The notes beneath the pieces were generated by a model, which saw only the letters and a program-made list of their open reading frames with translations, did not search any database and was not told the origin of the DNA. DNA of 64,000 bases from Phlebotomus papatasi (Eukaryota > Arthropoda > Insecta > Diptera > Psychodidae): positions 42,532,627-42,596,626 of the forward strand of contig NC_077223.1 in the NCBI RefSeq assembly GCF_024763615.1, in the 5' to 3' direction. The translations under genes and the position numbers were made by a program. Of the stretch, positions 1-14,300 are shown piece after piece (within the stretch, counting starts at the first letter, position 1; every line of letters starts with the position of its first letter).

Positions 1-2301
1 TAGAAAGTATAAAAGGATTTTGTGTACTGAGTTTTGACAAAGATGTACGAAAATAATCCTTTTTACATTTTATGGACAGAAACTTACTTCTTGTATTTTT
101 CATTGAAAAAAGATTAAATGTCAGTAATTGGTTCTCCGCAAGGTTCTCCGTAATTTTTCTCGTCTTAATAGATTAACAACAATGTTTATCTGTGCCACAA
201 GTTCCAAATCAACTAAAATGCGGAAAATTATCTCTTGAGTGACTTCTTGTGCGCAATAGAAACATGTGTTTTAGGAAGTTTCTCTTCCAAGTGATGCTTC
301 ACTTCCCTTAACTGTGAGAAAGATCCAACATTGTTTCTATTTAAGTAAAAAAAAAAGAATATGCAAAGGGATGTCTTCAGCTAATGCGAATGCCTCTTTA
401 TCTCATGAATCAGAAAGCAATGTTTCAAGTGTCTGAACAAGGTCTCAATTTCAATTTATAATTTTCTCTCGATTGCAGAATTCATTGTGTAATGTCGCGA
501 ATTTTTTTTTCTTGCGTTTTCATACAACAGTCCAATTGTTATATTTCTTTGAGCTCTAGAGTCTCTCTTCTTGGATTTTATAGCTAGTGCAATTGATTTC
601 GTAAGATGCCTTAAGTATTGAATTGTTCTTGAATATTTTCCTCATCATTGTGACCATTTGTTATGTGAACGAGTATGAACATTTGAAAGTAACAATCGCA
701 ATGTTAAATATAGCAAAATCGGAACTATAGAGGAAATTCCATAGGTAAATGTGTAACATGGGAAATCGTCAATGAAATGTCAATCGTCTTTCAAAAATAA
801 TTACTTTTGCTTTTTGTGATTAAATTGAATTCTCCTAAAAGTGAAATTTTTATTCATTCGCCGTAAAAATCAATCTCACTTAAATGCAATTAGGAAATAC
901 ACACTCTGGGGAGTCACAGAGTGATTTGGAAAGGTTAATATTTTAAAATTCGTTATATTCGTTGACTTTTTTATGGTCATTTTGTGATGCAATCGAATTT
1001 TTCTTACTCTACTGAATGGGGATTTCTTTGAAGACACATGTTCAGAAAGTACACTTGAAGATGCAACATTAAAGTTTATAATGGTTTTTCATCCTGAAAC
1101 TAATGACTTATTACAGCTAATGTCTATGAAAGAGTCTATAAATTATCATTTTTTCGGCACATTTTGCCATTAACCCATAATCCATCGTGGAATGCAAATG
1201 TCGTAAAGATTGGGCAAGGAATCAGTATTTCTATTGTTAGCTCTGCATATTTTATATGTCCATTTAATAGTTAATTGTCAAGTGAGTCTTTTATAGTCAG
1301 CACCTGAATATTTCCACAAAAAAAAAACTTCATCTTGATCTTTAACACCCAAATACATTAATAAACCCTTTTACAATAAAGATATGCACTCTGAATATTT
1401 AGGTAGAAACACGAAAAAAAACCCAGATTGTAATTTAGTCCATTGTGCATTTAATTTATTTATTCATGGTTAATGAATGACTTTACTGAATAATTTCGAG
1501 GTTTCTTAGCCGAAACAAAATATTATATAAATTAATTGCGGGTATTGCATAAAATCATATTCTGCGATTAAATGTTCCAGAGGATTTATTTACCATCTAA
1601 AGTCCACCACTAAATATTTTCAATTTTATTCCGCGTACCAAAAATGAAAGTATAACTCTAAATAAATTCATTTAAAACAACAATGTAGTGTATAACGATG
1701 ATTTATTGATATTCAAAGAGTATTAAACGTAACGTCACCGGCAGGTTGGTTTTAAGAAACTTTTACAAATACATTTTCACACAGGAAGCTGGATTAATTG
1801 GTTTACGATTCTACTACGTACAGTCATTATTTTATGTTGTTCAACTAGTATAATGACTGCTTTGTAAATTTCTTGAAATTTTCCTTGCAACTTTTTAGAG
1901 CCAATAAACGCGTTTTCACTCAATCTTGCAAAATGCATGGTAAATAGTTCATCAAAGTTCAAAGCCAGCAATAATTCTAGAAACACCTTAAGGGATCTAT
2001 TCCATTTCTCAATGTACCCTTCGCAATTTCCATATTGAAACCCGCGTGATTGCGTACTTTTCACACTTTCGTGATCGTGTGCAAATCAATATCTAATTTG
2101 AAAGTGAACCCAAAGTAAGAATTTGAATTCTTACGCATTACATCATAATTGATAGTCGCGTAACGTGCGGCGCAATTAAATAATCCAGTTCAGCAAATCA
2201 GACAAATTAATGACAATTTCTGCACATATCTCAAGTATTGGATTGACAATTAAATTGGTGGATTTGCTGTAATTTGTATTTTTGTTTCTCACCTTTTGCA
2301 G
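1..2301. other. Upstream intron / 5' flank, no gene seen
   Basis: AT-rich DNA with frequent stops in every frame. The acceptor at 2300-2301 shows it is at least partly an intron separating a distant non-coding first exon from the ATG exon. I see no convincing promoter, repeat pair or RNA gene. The 95-codon open stretch on the minus strand at 1777-2064 has no recognisable features. Confidence 0.5.
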
Positions 2302-2378
2302 ACAAATACAAAATGATGAATCTGGGACTGTTGATGACGACATGGACACTAATCTGCACATGTTCAGCACTGCCAGAT
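2302..2378 (+). CDS. Exon 1: 5' UTR tail, start codon and signal peptide
   Basis: A polypyrimidine tract ending in CAG at 2299-2301 is followed by 11 bases of 5' UTR and an ATG at 2313 in an insect-type context (ACAAAATG). The 22 codons read MMNLGLLMTTWTLICTCSAL-PD, a short hydrophobic signal peptide with a likely cut after the CSA tripeptide. The exon ends GAT|gtaagt in phase 0. Because an acceptor precedes the UTR, at least one non-coding exon and the promoter lie further upstream. The first ATG of the tandem ATGATG pair was chosen because of its better context; the second would remove one Met only. Confidence 0.85.
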
Positions 2379-5300
2379 GTAAGTAAATAAATTCTTAAAG
2401 ACATATCTTTCAGGAAAAGTTTCTGTGAGGCCTCGCGAAATTGCCCAATGTGCAAGAATGTCGCTCAACGTAACACATTATTGCTACAAAATAATAATTG
2501 CATATTTCAAGCATTGTGAACCACACTATACAATGTCTCGAATTTTTTTTTTTGAGGGGACAACATAGCATTTCAAAATGATCAATTATGCATGATTAGT
2601 GGTCCGCAACAGATCGAGACTCATGCAATTTCGGGATAGAAATTCCTCGCAAGAATATCTTAGAAATTGATTACCTTACGCTTTCGATTTTTTTGTCATC
2701 CATGTCGCAAAAAAATTAAAGAAAAAAAACCTCAGTTGACAGAATTTTTCTCATACAACATCTTACATAACCATAAGAGATTATTTAAGAGAGTTGTAAA
2801 AAAAATCGCCACGGTCGTAAACGAAAGACTTCAATGCGCCAGAAAGGAAACCCTTAACCCACAACCTTCCTTCGATTTAAAATTGCAGTTTTAAACAATC
2901 TTCTCACTGTTCAACTAAACTATTAAAAAGATAACAAATGTGCTCTGAGAAACTCCCAAAAAAAATCTGTTGTAAATGAACCACGAAAAAAAACATGGCA
3001 TTAAAAACATGAAATAAATTGAATTGTCAAGGTTTCAACCACTAAAAATTCACTGTGCATCCAAAATAAATCCAATGAAAGACAGTAAATTTGATGAAAT
3101 AGTCCTTCTGAGCAGATTAAACAATTTACAGCATGGTGATTTTTCTTGCAATTTCCTCAAATATTGCAAGTCAAATTTTATTCATCGTGTGGCATGAATT
3201 TATATCGCTTTTTGAATTTTATTTGAATTCACTAACGATTAACATTCGTGTTTGACTAAAGTGAAATAGCTCAGACACGGAATATAAATTTCGGTTTGTC
3301 ATACAAAGTTAATCAAATTTGAAAGAAATGCTTTAAACAAGTATTTATATGATAACTTTCTACCAAATATCCTAATAACGTCATGAACTTGTAATAAATA
3401 ATTACAATAAAAATGACACTAGTTCAGGCAATAAAAAGTCTCTAATATTCTTAAAATCAGAGAAAATCGAGGTTAAGAAAAATGGATGATCTTGAGAATT
3501 AAATATATCTTGTTCCATTTGATTTAGAGAGATTCTATCTTGAAAATAATGCGTATAAGGTTACATCCATCCAAATTACGCCAATCAATTCAATCTAGTG
3601 CAGAAAATTACCTATTTTAAATTTTAATACCCTAGCAATGTCACTTCTTTTATAGTACTTGAGTTCCCTTACTTATTCACCACGCAAATTTGATACTAAA
3701 GCTTGTTTTTAAGACTTCCGTGCAGCTAATTGGTGTCAACGTAGGAAATGTGCGTATTTTTTTTTAATGATTCCAAACAAAAATTCTCATTAGAGCAGGT
3801 CAGTGTCAGCGAATTGTCGAAATGGCTAATTGTTTTAGCTCTCGATGTCATTCTTTTTTTTAAATTTGTTTAAGTTGCACAATTCAGAAATAAAATTTCA
3901 ATGTCTTCGGTGGCGCAATTTGGTTACATTTTTATTGCAAATTATATTTTTACAAAGAAAGCCACCACCTTCTTGAATACTAAAAAGCTGACTTCAGTCA
4001 ATAGAGCAAATGCTTAAAATTGTGCAATTGGTGCATAAATTTTTTTTTTCATTTTGCCATGGACAATAATACATTTTCTGATACATATAGCACAGTTCTT
4101 GGCAATTATCTGTGATACACTCGATGGCATATGCAGAGCAATTGAGGTTCTCGACGTGGATTGTGAGTAAATATTATAAACTTCCATTGAGTCAAAACTA
4201 TTACACTTGTCCCTCAAGGTCGGACTTTACTGTATCACATATACATAAATATGTTGTAAGACACGTTAGTTGTCACTTGGTGCAAGACATTCATCAAGAC
4301 CTTTTTAATTGATATGGACAACATTTAAAAGATATTTGTCATCAAAACACCGACAACTCGCAATAATGCTTTTAGGAATCAAAGAAGTTACACTATCCTC
4401 CAGTGATATCTTTGTACTCACTTTAAGTAGTTAGATCTTGGTTTCTCCTGTTCTTTTGTTATTTGTTAGCAATAGACCGTTGGCGTATTGCAACCTGATT
4501 TACCTTGGATTAGAAAACATTCTAAATAAATAGACGTGGAACTTTATAATAGCAAATAAGATAACAATTATAAAGAAATGTGCAAAATAGGCATCAATGA
4601 ACTGTGGTCATATGCGAATAAATTAATTTAGAGAGATAAGAAATACAAATATCTTTTTAAAGTGTTTTTTTTTTTCAATTTGCCCATTAAAAGTTTTAAG
4701 AAGATATGATATTGAATGACAAAATAAAAAATAAATAAATTAAATGAAATGAAATTTTTTTCAGAGTGGAAAAAAAAAAATAGAAATTATAAGAAAACAT
4801 GTGCACAATTAAGACAAAATGTATGACAAAATTTGAACGAAATTCAACTAACTTCTTTAAGTTAAATTAGATTCCGATTTATTTTCTGGATCTTAGATTA
4901 ATAAAATCTCATTTTAATACTATTTATATAAATAAATAAATATATCAAAATAATTATAAAGTAAAAGTTAAAATCGTGACTTTAATCACATAACGTCATG
5001 AGACCGACATTACTTTATTCTTCAATTGAACGATCACAGTGTTATGGCCCCTACACACCAGAGTAATTTATGTCCATATTGAAACAAATGCCCTACGCTT
5101 GTGTAGGAAAAACTCTTCAATATGGACATAAATTTCTCTAGTGTGTAGAGGCCAATCTAAGTTTTTAGTTTCAATCTTTAATCTCAGAATAAGTTTCCAA
5201 AGAAATAAAAACACTTATCGCTTTTGCGAAATGTTAGAACTCGCAACTTATAGAACCAATTTTGGTTTTTGATAACAAAGCTTTCAATCTTTTCCTGTTC

Positions 5301-8300
5301 AAACTCTATTGAAAGAATAAATAGTGTATAATATCTCGATTTTTGTCCCTCCATAATTTTCTTTTTCCATCTACCCCGCGAAGACCACTGTCTGACCCGT
5401 CTATCCGTCCAGGCGTCAACTGACTCAAATACCAAACGATTAAGAACAGTGACTTAAAATAAAGGGATCAAATTGATCCAAATTTTATCCTTTTGCAAAG
5501 GATGGATCAAATTAACATGTTCTGTTATGATAAATGTACATTCAAAATTTGAAATTTGATCCATCCTTTGCAAAAGGATAAAATTTGGATCAATTTAATC
5601 CTTTTATTTTTACCAGTGTAGGATCATCATGGTTTAATGGTTACCTAGATAAGCATTTCAGTCATACACGAAAATATCGTTGAACTACTCTTACTAACGG
5701 AGTTTTAACCCTTTAAGGACGATTGGAACACCGGTGTCCCATAAAGAAAATAATTTTTCCTGAAAACCTGAAGTTATTTATTTCTTATGTTTGTACGTAA
5801 TTGCAAAGTAGAAGGTTGAAGGAATCTAGGATATTTTTTGCAAGTCTCCAACTATTTGCTATATAGTAAATTTTTAATAGTAGTAAATTTTTAATTTATA
5901 GTAAAATTAATTTTAATTATTCTTTATACTTCCAATTGTTTTTAAGCAAAACCGTTTTAGAACAAGAAACTACAATACTCAAACATAATATTTCTCTTTA
6001 GAGTGAACATTATCTATCATAGGTATCGTCACAAAAATTACTTAAATTTTTTAGCTAGTTTTGTCCCTATTGTTCATAGAGACAAAAAATACACCAAATC
6101 AGATTCTGTTGGCTTTTCGAAGGTTAGATGTAAGACGTTTTACAAGTTTTGTTTATCGGTTTCATTTTTATTGCTGATTTTCGGTCAGCGAAAACTGTCT
6201 CGTCGTTAAAGTGTTAAAGGCGTCAAAAACCTAATTGGGAACCCTAATAAATCTTAACCAGTTCTAAACAGTTATGAACCGATGAATAAGTTTTATTCGA
6301 GATTCAGTTCAATTATTCCTAATTTATTTTAGGCGATCTTGTTATTATTTATAAATCTATTCCTATCGGCTGTGAAACTGTAAGTTTAAAAACGAAATGC
6401 ATGATAGATAAAAGACTTTCCGAACTCTTCTAATTATAGTACCCATCGTACCCATAGTACCTTTGTCCACGGATATTGAAGCTCTTTTAGGGGTATAGAA
6501 CCTTAAACCAGGAATTTAAACGTTTCGCAAAATCGAGACACTTAAAACATTCTCTTTTGAAAACTAAAATAGACTAATTAAATAATTTAGGTAATTTTAA
6601 AAAGCGAAAAACTTTGTATCCCCTTTATGTTTGAATGACTATATTTTGATTGAAAAAAACAGTACACTACAGATATTCAGTTTTTTCAAAAAATTCAGTT
6701 ATTTTCCGAGTTCTCACTCAACATTTTTTTAAGTAATGAGCTGTCCCAGCCACTAATAGGTACTACCTTGAAATATGGAAGATATTACAGTATAACATTA
6801 CAATTTTCTCTAACCGCATAATATTTATAAGGTTTAAGGAGAAATATTATCTTAAATCTATTTGCCCTTTTTTATTTTTATTTTAAAAAACTTTAATTTT
6901 ATTTTAGATTCACCTGCAAATGTCCCCAGAACAGCTGCACACGATATTCCATGTGGATAGTGTAGAAAAAGTGCCAAACTATGAAGTTGTGGAGCTCACA
7001 CATCATACCCCATCCACTCATCACTTGCGAAAGCGCCACATTGACTCGGGCAATGCTTTAGATGGCCCCAATCAACTGCCACATCATGTAAAGAAGGACC
7101 TCAGTAAGACACCCTTCTACAGTGTCCCTAAGACATCTCTAGGCAAAAATAGTAGTGATAGTGCAAGGAACAGTGTTAATGAAATTCCCGGTGTCGTTAA
7201 TTTAAGTGACGTGAAAGAACACAAAGTGTCATTTGAAGCCTTTGGTGAAAAAGTGAAATTGCAATTGAAACCGACAGAAGGATTGTTCAAGGATGGACCA
7301 CAAAATTTGAGGATGTGGGCAGTCAAATCGGATCCAAATGCAACACAGGGACTCAACTATGAAGAAATTACACAGGTAAGACCAGTCTTTGTTCATTCAT
7401 GCTGAGAGTCTGTCATTGGAGACCAACAATAAAAATCAAAGATATGCTTTGCTTCTATTCTTGCACATTTCTTGAATTTATGGTAACGTCAATTTTCCAG
7501 CAAACCAACTCGGTTTCACAGAGAAAACTGGTTCAAGGTTACCACGGAGTGGCTTTTGTATCTCTGAAAAAGAATTTATGCTCCGTTTTTTTCAATTCTT
7601 AACTACTTACCACTCTTGCTGCCAAATGGCATCTAAACGCGATCGCACAATTGGATAATAAATTGCATTTCAATAAAGATTGGTGTTCTTGCACAAATAT
7701 GACGAAATATTTAAATGCTTTAAATGCGTTGCCGTGGATGATTGGCAAGAGAAGACCAGCTACTATAGTTGATTTGAGTTACTTGAGAGATGTTTCCAAA
7801 GAGATTTTATGGTCAATGCAATAATTATGGCGTTTCCAATGTGGTTTATTGCAATTAATTTCATCCCAATTGAAAATCCACTGAATTGATGTAAAGAGGT
7901 TGATAAATGTCTTAATCAAAGGATTTTCTTCACAAAACACTAAATATTAGAATAAAAGTTGATAATGAAATCTAGCAGACATTAATGGTGCTATTCCAAT
8001 AAAAAATGTACATGGTTTTTTTTACACTTTACTGTTCTCAAGTGCTTCTGCATTATCGACTTTTTTAATGGTTCCCATTTTTGACCCCCCCCCATCCCTT
8101 TCAGCCCCCTTATTCAGGTCTTAAATCTTAGACCTAAGTGTGTTCTAGAACGATCAAACAGTCGTGACGGAAACCAACACAAAGAAAAGTCGATTATGCA
8201 GCTACACTTGAGAACAGGAAAAAGCTAAAAAGTATATGTTAATTTTTTTATTGGATTACCAATATAAAGCTATTTTTTTGTTAGGAAAAAGACTCTTCCT

Positions 8301-11300
8301 CTCTAATATTAGAGAGGAAATCGACATTTTAAAAGTTAAGCTCATAACATTAAAGCCTTTTCCTACTTTTAACTTTAAGAAAGCTTTTTCAGTAAATATT
8401 ATGCCCTAGACAGACTTACGACTTAAGCCGAGAGACGGCTTAGTGGAAAATGATGTAAAAGTAGTTTTACCACTATAGCGAATATAATTGCGCTAAGCCG
8501 TCTCTCGGCTAATCCTCAGGTCTGTTGAGGCCCTTATACAAGCTTCAGACTTAAGGCTTAGCCATCTGGCTTAACTCCTCTAATTCCTAATCAGGCACGA
8601 TTTTTTAGAAAATTGTTGTTTACAATTGGATATTAAAAGCAAATGATCCAATAGATTTTGAAAAATGAATAAAATTGCTTGTTATTTAGCTTTTTGAGAC
8701 TTTCGGGAACTGGGCTAAACCTCCAGTCTGAAGCCGGCATTACACTCTAATTTTCGAAAGCATAATTGTATATTAAGCTTAAACCCTTTCTTCTATTTAA
8801 CACCACTATTACAATTCTAACTAAAAAGGTACAATCAGTAATAGAACATTGCTCTCGTTTCCTCTAGGGGCCAAATCAACGCTAAGATGGCGATGGACTT
8901 ATAGAAAAATAGAAAAATAAAAAGAAATAAAAATAAATTTAAAGTATTTTTAGAAAAACGATATATTCAGTCACTGGTAACTAATATCTCTGATATCAGT
9001 TATAATTTTCTGTTATAAATTCTTTTTAATTATAACTCGCTTTTCAGATACTAAAAATAAATATTAATCATATCGAGAGTAGACAATTTTAAATGATTAA
9101 TAAAATTACTTGGAACTAATTATACTGAGAGCTATTTGTTTGCATTTGCATCGAAATGGGTTGAATTTTTATTAGGAGACACAAATGCCTTGTTTTGGAT
9201 TTTTCCCCTAGCTCATGAGAATATTAATGGGCATTATTAATTTTATTTAAGTAATTAGTCAGTTAATTGCCACGACAAAAGCGACTGTCTAATGAATTTT
9301 GAACAGATGATAAATCTCAATTCAGGAGATTTTTCTTATACAAACGCACAGTGGTGTCTAAACTGATTACCACATCAGGAAAAAAAATATATTTTGATGT
9401 ATTATGCATTCCACTGTCATGTATTTACAATTTTAAGGAAGTCTTGACAAAAAGTTTATGCGTAAAAAATATTCAGCAACTTTTTTTTCTTGTTGTGGGA
9501 ATTTATTGCTTCGTAGACAAATAAATAATCATGAAAATTCTTTACAGTGGAATGAGTTCATATCTTTTTACTTTGACTTAAGAAGTGGAAAAATGACCTC
9601 AAATTAGTAAAAATTGAGAGCAAATTACTAAATATTTATACTTGAGTTGAAAAATCACATTTTTTAAACAAAATGTCAACTATGACATGGATGATTCTTT
9701 GAAGAATAAAAGTTTTTTATCTTTCTTTTAAGAAAATAAAGTTTAATAGTAATATCCATATTTAGAAAAATCGGAATAAAATAAAATTAAATAATTCAAT
9801 GGGACAGAATAGGACATTTTCATAACTCACAGAGAAATTTACGTCTATATTGCAGGAAAGTACCCAAGCTTATTAGAAAATTCCTCTAGGGGGAGGCGGG
9901 GCTACTTTGAACTGTGGGGTTAAACTATTATACGATTTTTTCGCATATTTCTAAAAGAAACTGGGTTTTAACATGATGTAATTTGGTTAGATAAAACAAA
10001 TGTGGATTTAAATAAAATAATTGTAAAAACCAGCTTCATTTAGAAATAAGCGAAAAAATTAGACATCAATGTAGCTCCACAGCTCAAAATAGTCCCACCT
10101 CCCCCTAGTGTGTATATATATAGGCCATTAGATATATTTTTCCCAAATTCCTTTAATGGACTTGTGACTTAAGACTAGATATTAAAATATATTGCAGTAG
10201 ATAGGTCAGACTCATTAAAGGAATACCAAATAATATGAAGTGTTCGAAGTCAGTGTGTGTGCAAAAGTATAAAGTCTTCCCCTAAGTGGTGAAAAACAAA
10301 TGACCGGCGAGAAGTAGTTATACCACCCTAACTAGTTGATTTTAAAAAAGTCCACCAACATAAAACGTTGCAGAATTTAATATTTCAATAAATTTTTGAC
10401 CCTGTACAGTTATTATATTTATCATAGTAAAACAAGCTTAAAATATTTACCGATAGTATTTATAAGGCAGTGTTTATAATTAAGATATGTATGTTTAAGA
10501 ATTACGAAAGACCTGCATTTAAAATTAATAAAATCAAGCAATAAATAATAAATATGTCACAAATTATAATTTCTTCATTTATATGGTAGTAAAATTCTGT
10601 CGTAAAATACTTAAAGTCATATATTTTTATTTGGAAGTGTTACAAACTTATATTACCTTAAATTAAATCTTCTCTAGTTACTCAAAGTATCGCATTAAAA
10701 GCTGATTATTCTTCTCGTAAATTCTGCCAATTCAGAGTGAAATTATTACATATTAACGGATTTTCATGCATTTTTCATTCATCTTTTCCATCACAGGCCA
10801 ATAGAATTCAAGATTTTATTGGTTACACTTTTATTAACCCTAAATAAAACTTACAAGATTTGCTAAATTTTACTTCAGTATGAACGACACGGTTGAATTC
10901 AAAAATGTTAAATTTCAGGTTATGTGAAGAAAGTTGCCTATGTAGTTTGTATTAGAACCATTCTCCGACAAATTATATTTATTTAACAATAATTACGATG
11001 ATAAATTCTATAAATTTATTTTCCTTGCTTTAAGGTTAAATGTATCTCATATAAATTCTGTTCAATGTGCTGGAAAAACCTACGGCTTAAGCCGAGAAAC
11101 GGTTTAACGTAATAATCAAAATAATGATTAGACTACATCCCCATCAGTTTCATACTAAGCCATCTTTCAGCTTAAGTCGTAAGCCTGTCTAGGGTAACGT
11201 GTGGTATTTCGGAACACTTTTTGGCATCATCGAGAATAAGATTCTTACCGAAAAATGTTAAAAAAATGCATCATTTTTCATACAAAATAGCAAAAAAATG

Positions 11301-14300
11301 TAAAGAAGTAAAAATGGTACATTTCGGGACAATTGGGTATTTTGGGACAAACAAAAGTGCTATTATACAAATGATACAAATAAATTTCACTGAGTCTGAT
11401 TATTTTCCTTCGAGTAGAAGACGCAAAATTCACTCCTTTATAAAAATCTTGTTTAAATTTCACTTGTAAAGTAGCTCAAATCGAAAAAAGACTCAGCCTG
11501 TTTGTGTTGACATCTGCAAAATTTTACCATTCACAATTCACGCATATTTCACACTTTAAATTAAATAAAATTTCAGAAGAATTATATTTATCTGATACGT
11601 AAAGACAGGGGCATGACATTTCCTATGTTTCCCATATGTTTCTACCGAGCCGAAAAAACTTTTGAGTTTATTAGCTGTTTTCTGTCATTGTAGAATGAAT
11701 TGACAAAAAATACTAATACAAAATAAAAGCCAATTTAATGACGAAAAGGCAACCGAAAACCCTAAATTGGCAACCTACGTAGTTTTGGAAATATCTCGTG
11801 AAATGTGTACGAATACAGGGAAAAAATTACACTAAAACTGGTCGCATTTTTCAGAGCTAATGTCAGCTCACTGCGTAAAGAGCTTAATATTTCATATAAA
11901 GCTTAAAAATAATAAGAAAACAAATATTTATAGGATTTTTAATGTGTCCAAAAATACCCATATTATGGCCCGAAAAGCACCTTGTCCGGAAATACCACAC
12001 ATTGCCCTAATATTGTTCATATATGAGGATTGTGTCATCTAACACCCCCAAATGCTCATATTTGAGGAATTTAGCTATATTTTTTACAGTCATAAAGTTC
12101 AAATTCAAATTCAGGCGTTAAATGCCTCATCCTCCCCTACGTGTCCATCTCTTAAAGTTTTGAATGTGTGTTGAGCTGAAAGACGTGTGTCAATGGAACA
12201 TGAACGTGGAATTATGTAATGATCAACTTGAACTACCACTTGGTTAATCTTTTACAATTTTCCACGTCTTTATCGTGTGAATCTCTCACATCAAATTGAT
12301 TATTTGTGATTGTGAGTCAATTTCTCAATCAATAATTGTCACGCACTCAGCGAGCAAACAAATTAACACCATCTTCGGTTAAAAGGCCCATAGTGTTTAA
12401 ACTTTTAAAGGGGGACAGTGTTATGTAGTGTTATGTGTCTGAACTCTTGGAGGAGTCATTTGAGTAATCTCAACAATTCACTTTTCATTGTGTGCATTTT
12501 AGCGTTAGTAGAACGGAAATTTTGCACTCTCTGTGTACATAAATATTACTCCATGCAAACAATTGTATAGAGTTCCATTTTTCTTTGGCATTGCGACTTT
12601 TTTTTATTTTTTATTTAATTAAACTATGAAATAATCTTTGTTTAAAAGGATTCAATGTATAGAGGTCTCTTTAAGGACGAAGTACCCTCAAACTTTTACA
12701 GCATTTCAACCATGAAACATACAATATGCAGATTGATAGAGAGACAAATCCATTACAAAACATTCATATTGCACATAGCAAATGATGAAAAATGTTGCTC
12801 TTTGTGCAGCTAACAGAAAACAATTGGTTGTCTGTTTGATGAAAAAACTCCACTTACAAACACCTTCAGTGTCTCAGCAATTTTTTTTTCGTATATATGT
12901 ACACCTTTCCAAATAGATACCCCACGATCAGACCAATATCTTTATGGCAATATTATGCTTTGGGAATAAAAGTGAGAACCTTGTGCCAGACTTCTGCCAT
13001 CGTATTTGCATAACTCGATTTTTGTTCGAAACACCAACAAAAGATCTCCCGGCCAAACCCAAAAAACACCGCCAAAAAATAACTTTCGAGATTTTTATTC
13101 ATCTATCGCAAGCAGGTTTTTCTTTTCGTAAAGTTCAAGCCTCACTTAACCCTACGCTGCACTCACAGAGACACTTCTTTCAATACCAACCAGTAACTAC
13201 TGGGGAAACACCTCTGATGCATGCATTAAGATAGCCAGGGTATTGCTTCTGTATTTGGAGTATTTACTTATACATACATGTGTTTTCCCGACTTCAGTTC
13301 CACTCCAAAAAAAAAAAACACTTTACTGTAAATTCCTTAGGAAATAGTTTCAGAATATGCCTTAATGCCCTAGACACACTTACGATTTAAGCCGAGAGAC
13401 GACTTAGTGGAAAATGATGGAAATGTATTTTAACCACTATTTCTAATATAATTACGCTAAGCCGTCTCTCGGCTAATCGTCATGTCTGTCAAGGCCCTAA
13501 GCCCCTGACAAATCTTTAGATTAAGCTAAGAAATATATTAACGCAATAAGTTGACTCTTGACTAATCAGCGGGATTTACTACCTCTTTATAAACTCAGAT
13601 TGATCCTCCAGAATATTTAGCCCTTAAAATTTGATAGTAAAGAATCAGTCCAAAGTATCATCCAGTGACAGTTGAGGATGAGGATTAAAGGCTTCTTGAA
13701 TATATTTGTTCTACCTGAGTAATAAATAACAAATATATGAAAAAATGTTTTTAGCACGTAAGAAAACAAAAAAAACTAGTTAAATTATATTTTAAAACTC
13801 TTTTTGTATTTTAAAAGAATAAAAATACTTAATATAATAATTTAAAATCAGTCTCATTTTAAAGTAAATGATAATCTTTACTTATCTAAAAATGTCTAAA
13901 TTTCGCGTGCATTATTCTGCTTAGAGACTTCTAGAGGGTCTATCATTCAGTTAAAATCATCTACTAGACTAAGAAAAAAACGGGGGTGCGATTAACTTTT
14001 TTTCGTCATAACTTTAACACTTTTTGGGTGTAAAAATATATCAACATTTTTTAATGTTAATTTTACACCTTTTAAGAGTAAAATCAACATAAAAGAAGGC
14101 TAACTTTAACCCATAATACACCTAAAAAGGATAATATTTACACCGTTTTCAGATCAATACTGCAGGGTAAAATTAACATTTCCGGAATGTTATTTTGACT
14201 TTTTCGGATTTCTTTCAGTGTACTAATAATACTCAAGGATTATTCTTACTTAGTTACTTTCAATATCCCTAGGAGCAGGTGCGGCTACACTAAGCTGAGG

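Larger units (their letters stand above)
2379..6907 (+). other. Intron 1 of the metalloprotease gene
   Basis: A 4.5-kb intron bounded by GAT|gtaagt and ttttag|ATT. It holds hairpin elements G (5045-5154), F (5448-5618) and L (5710-6220). The remainder, 2379-5040 and 6221-6907, is AT-rich with T/A runs and shows nothing I can name. Confidence 0.8.

Noticed and set aside
2667..2894. 75-codon open stretch in intron 1
   Set aside because: No family pattern, dominated by Lys/Phe runs from A/T-rich DNA, inside an intron on the same strand.
8080..8100. C-rich run as a regulatory or quadruplex site
   Set aside because: A single short poly-C tract with no repeated arrangement of G/C blocks.
12944..13234. 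96-codon open stretch in intron 2
   Set aside because: No domain, no conserved motif and no convincing splice context; likely chance.
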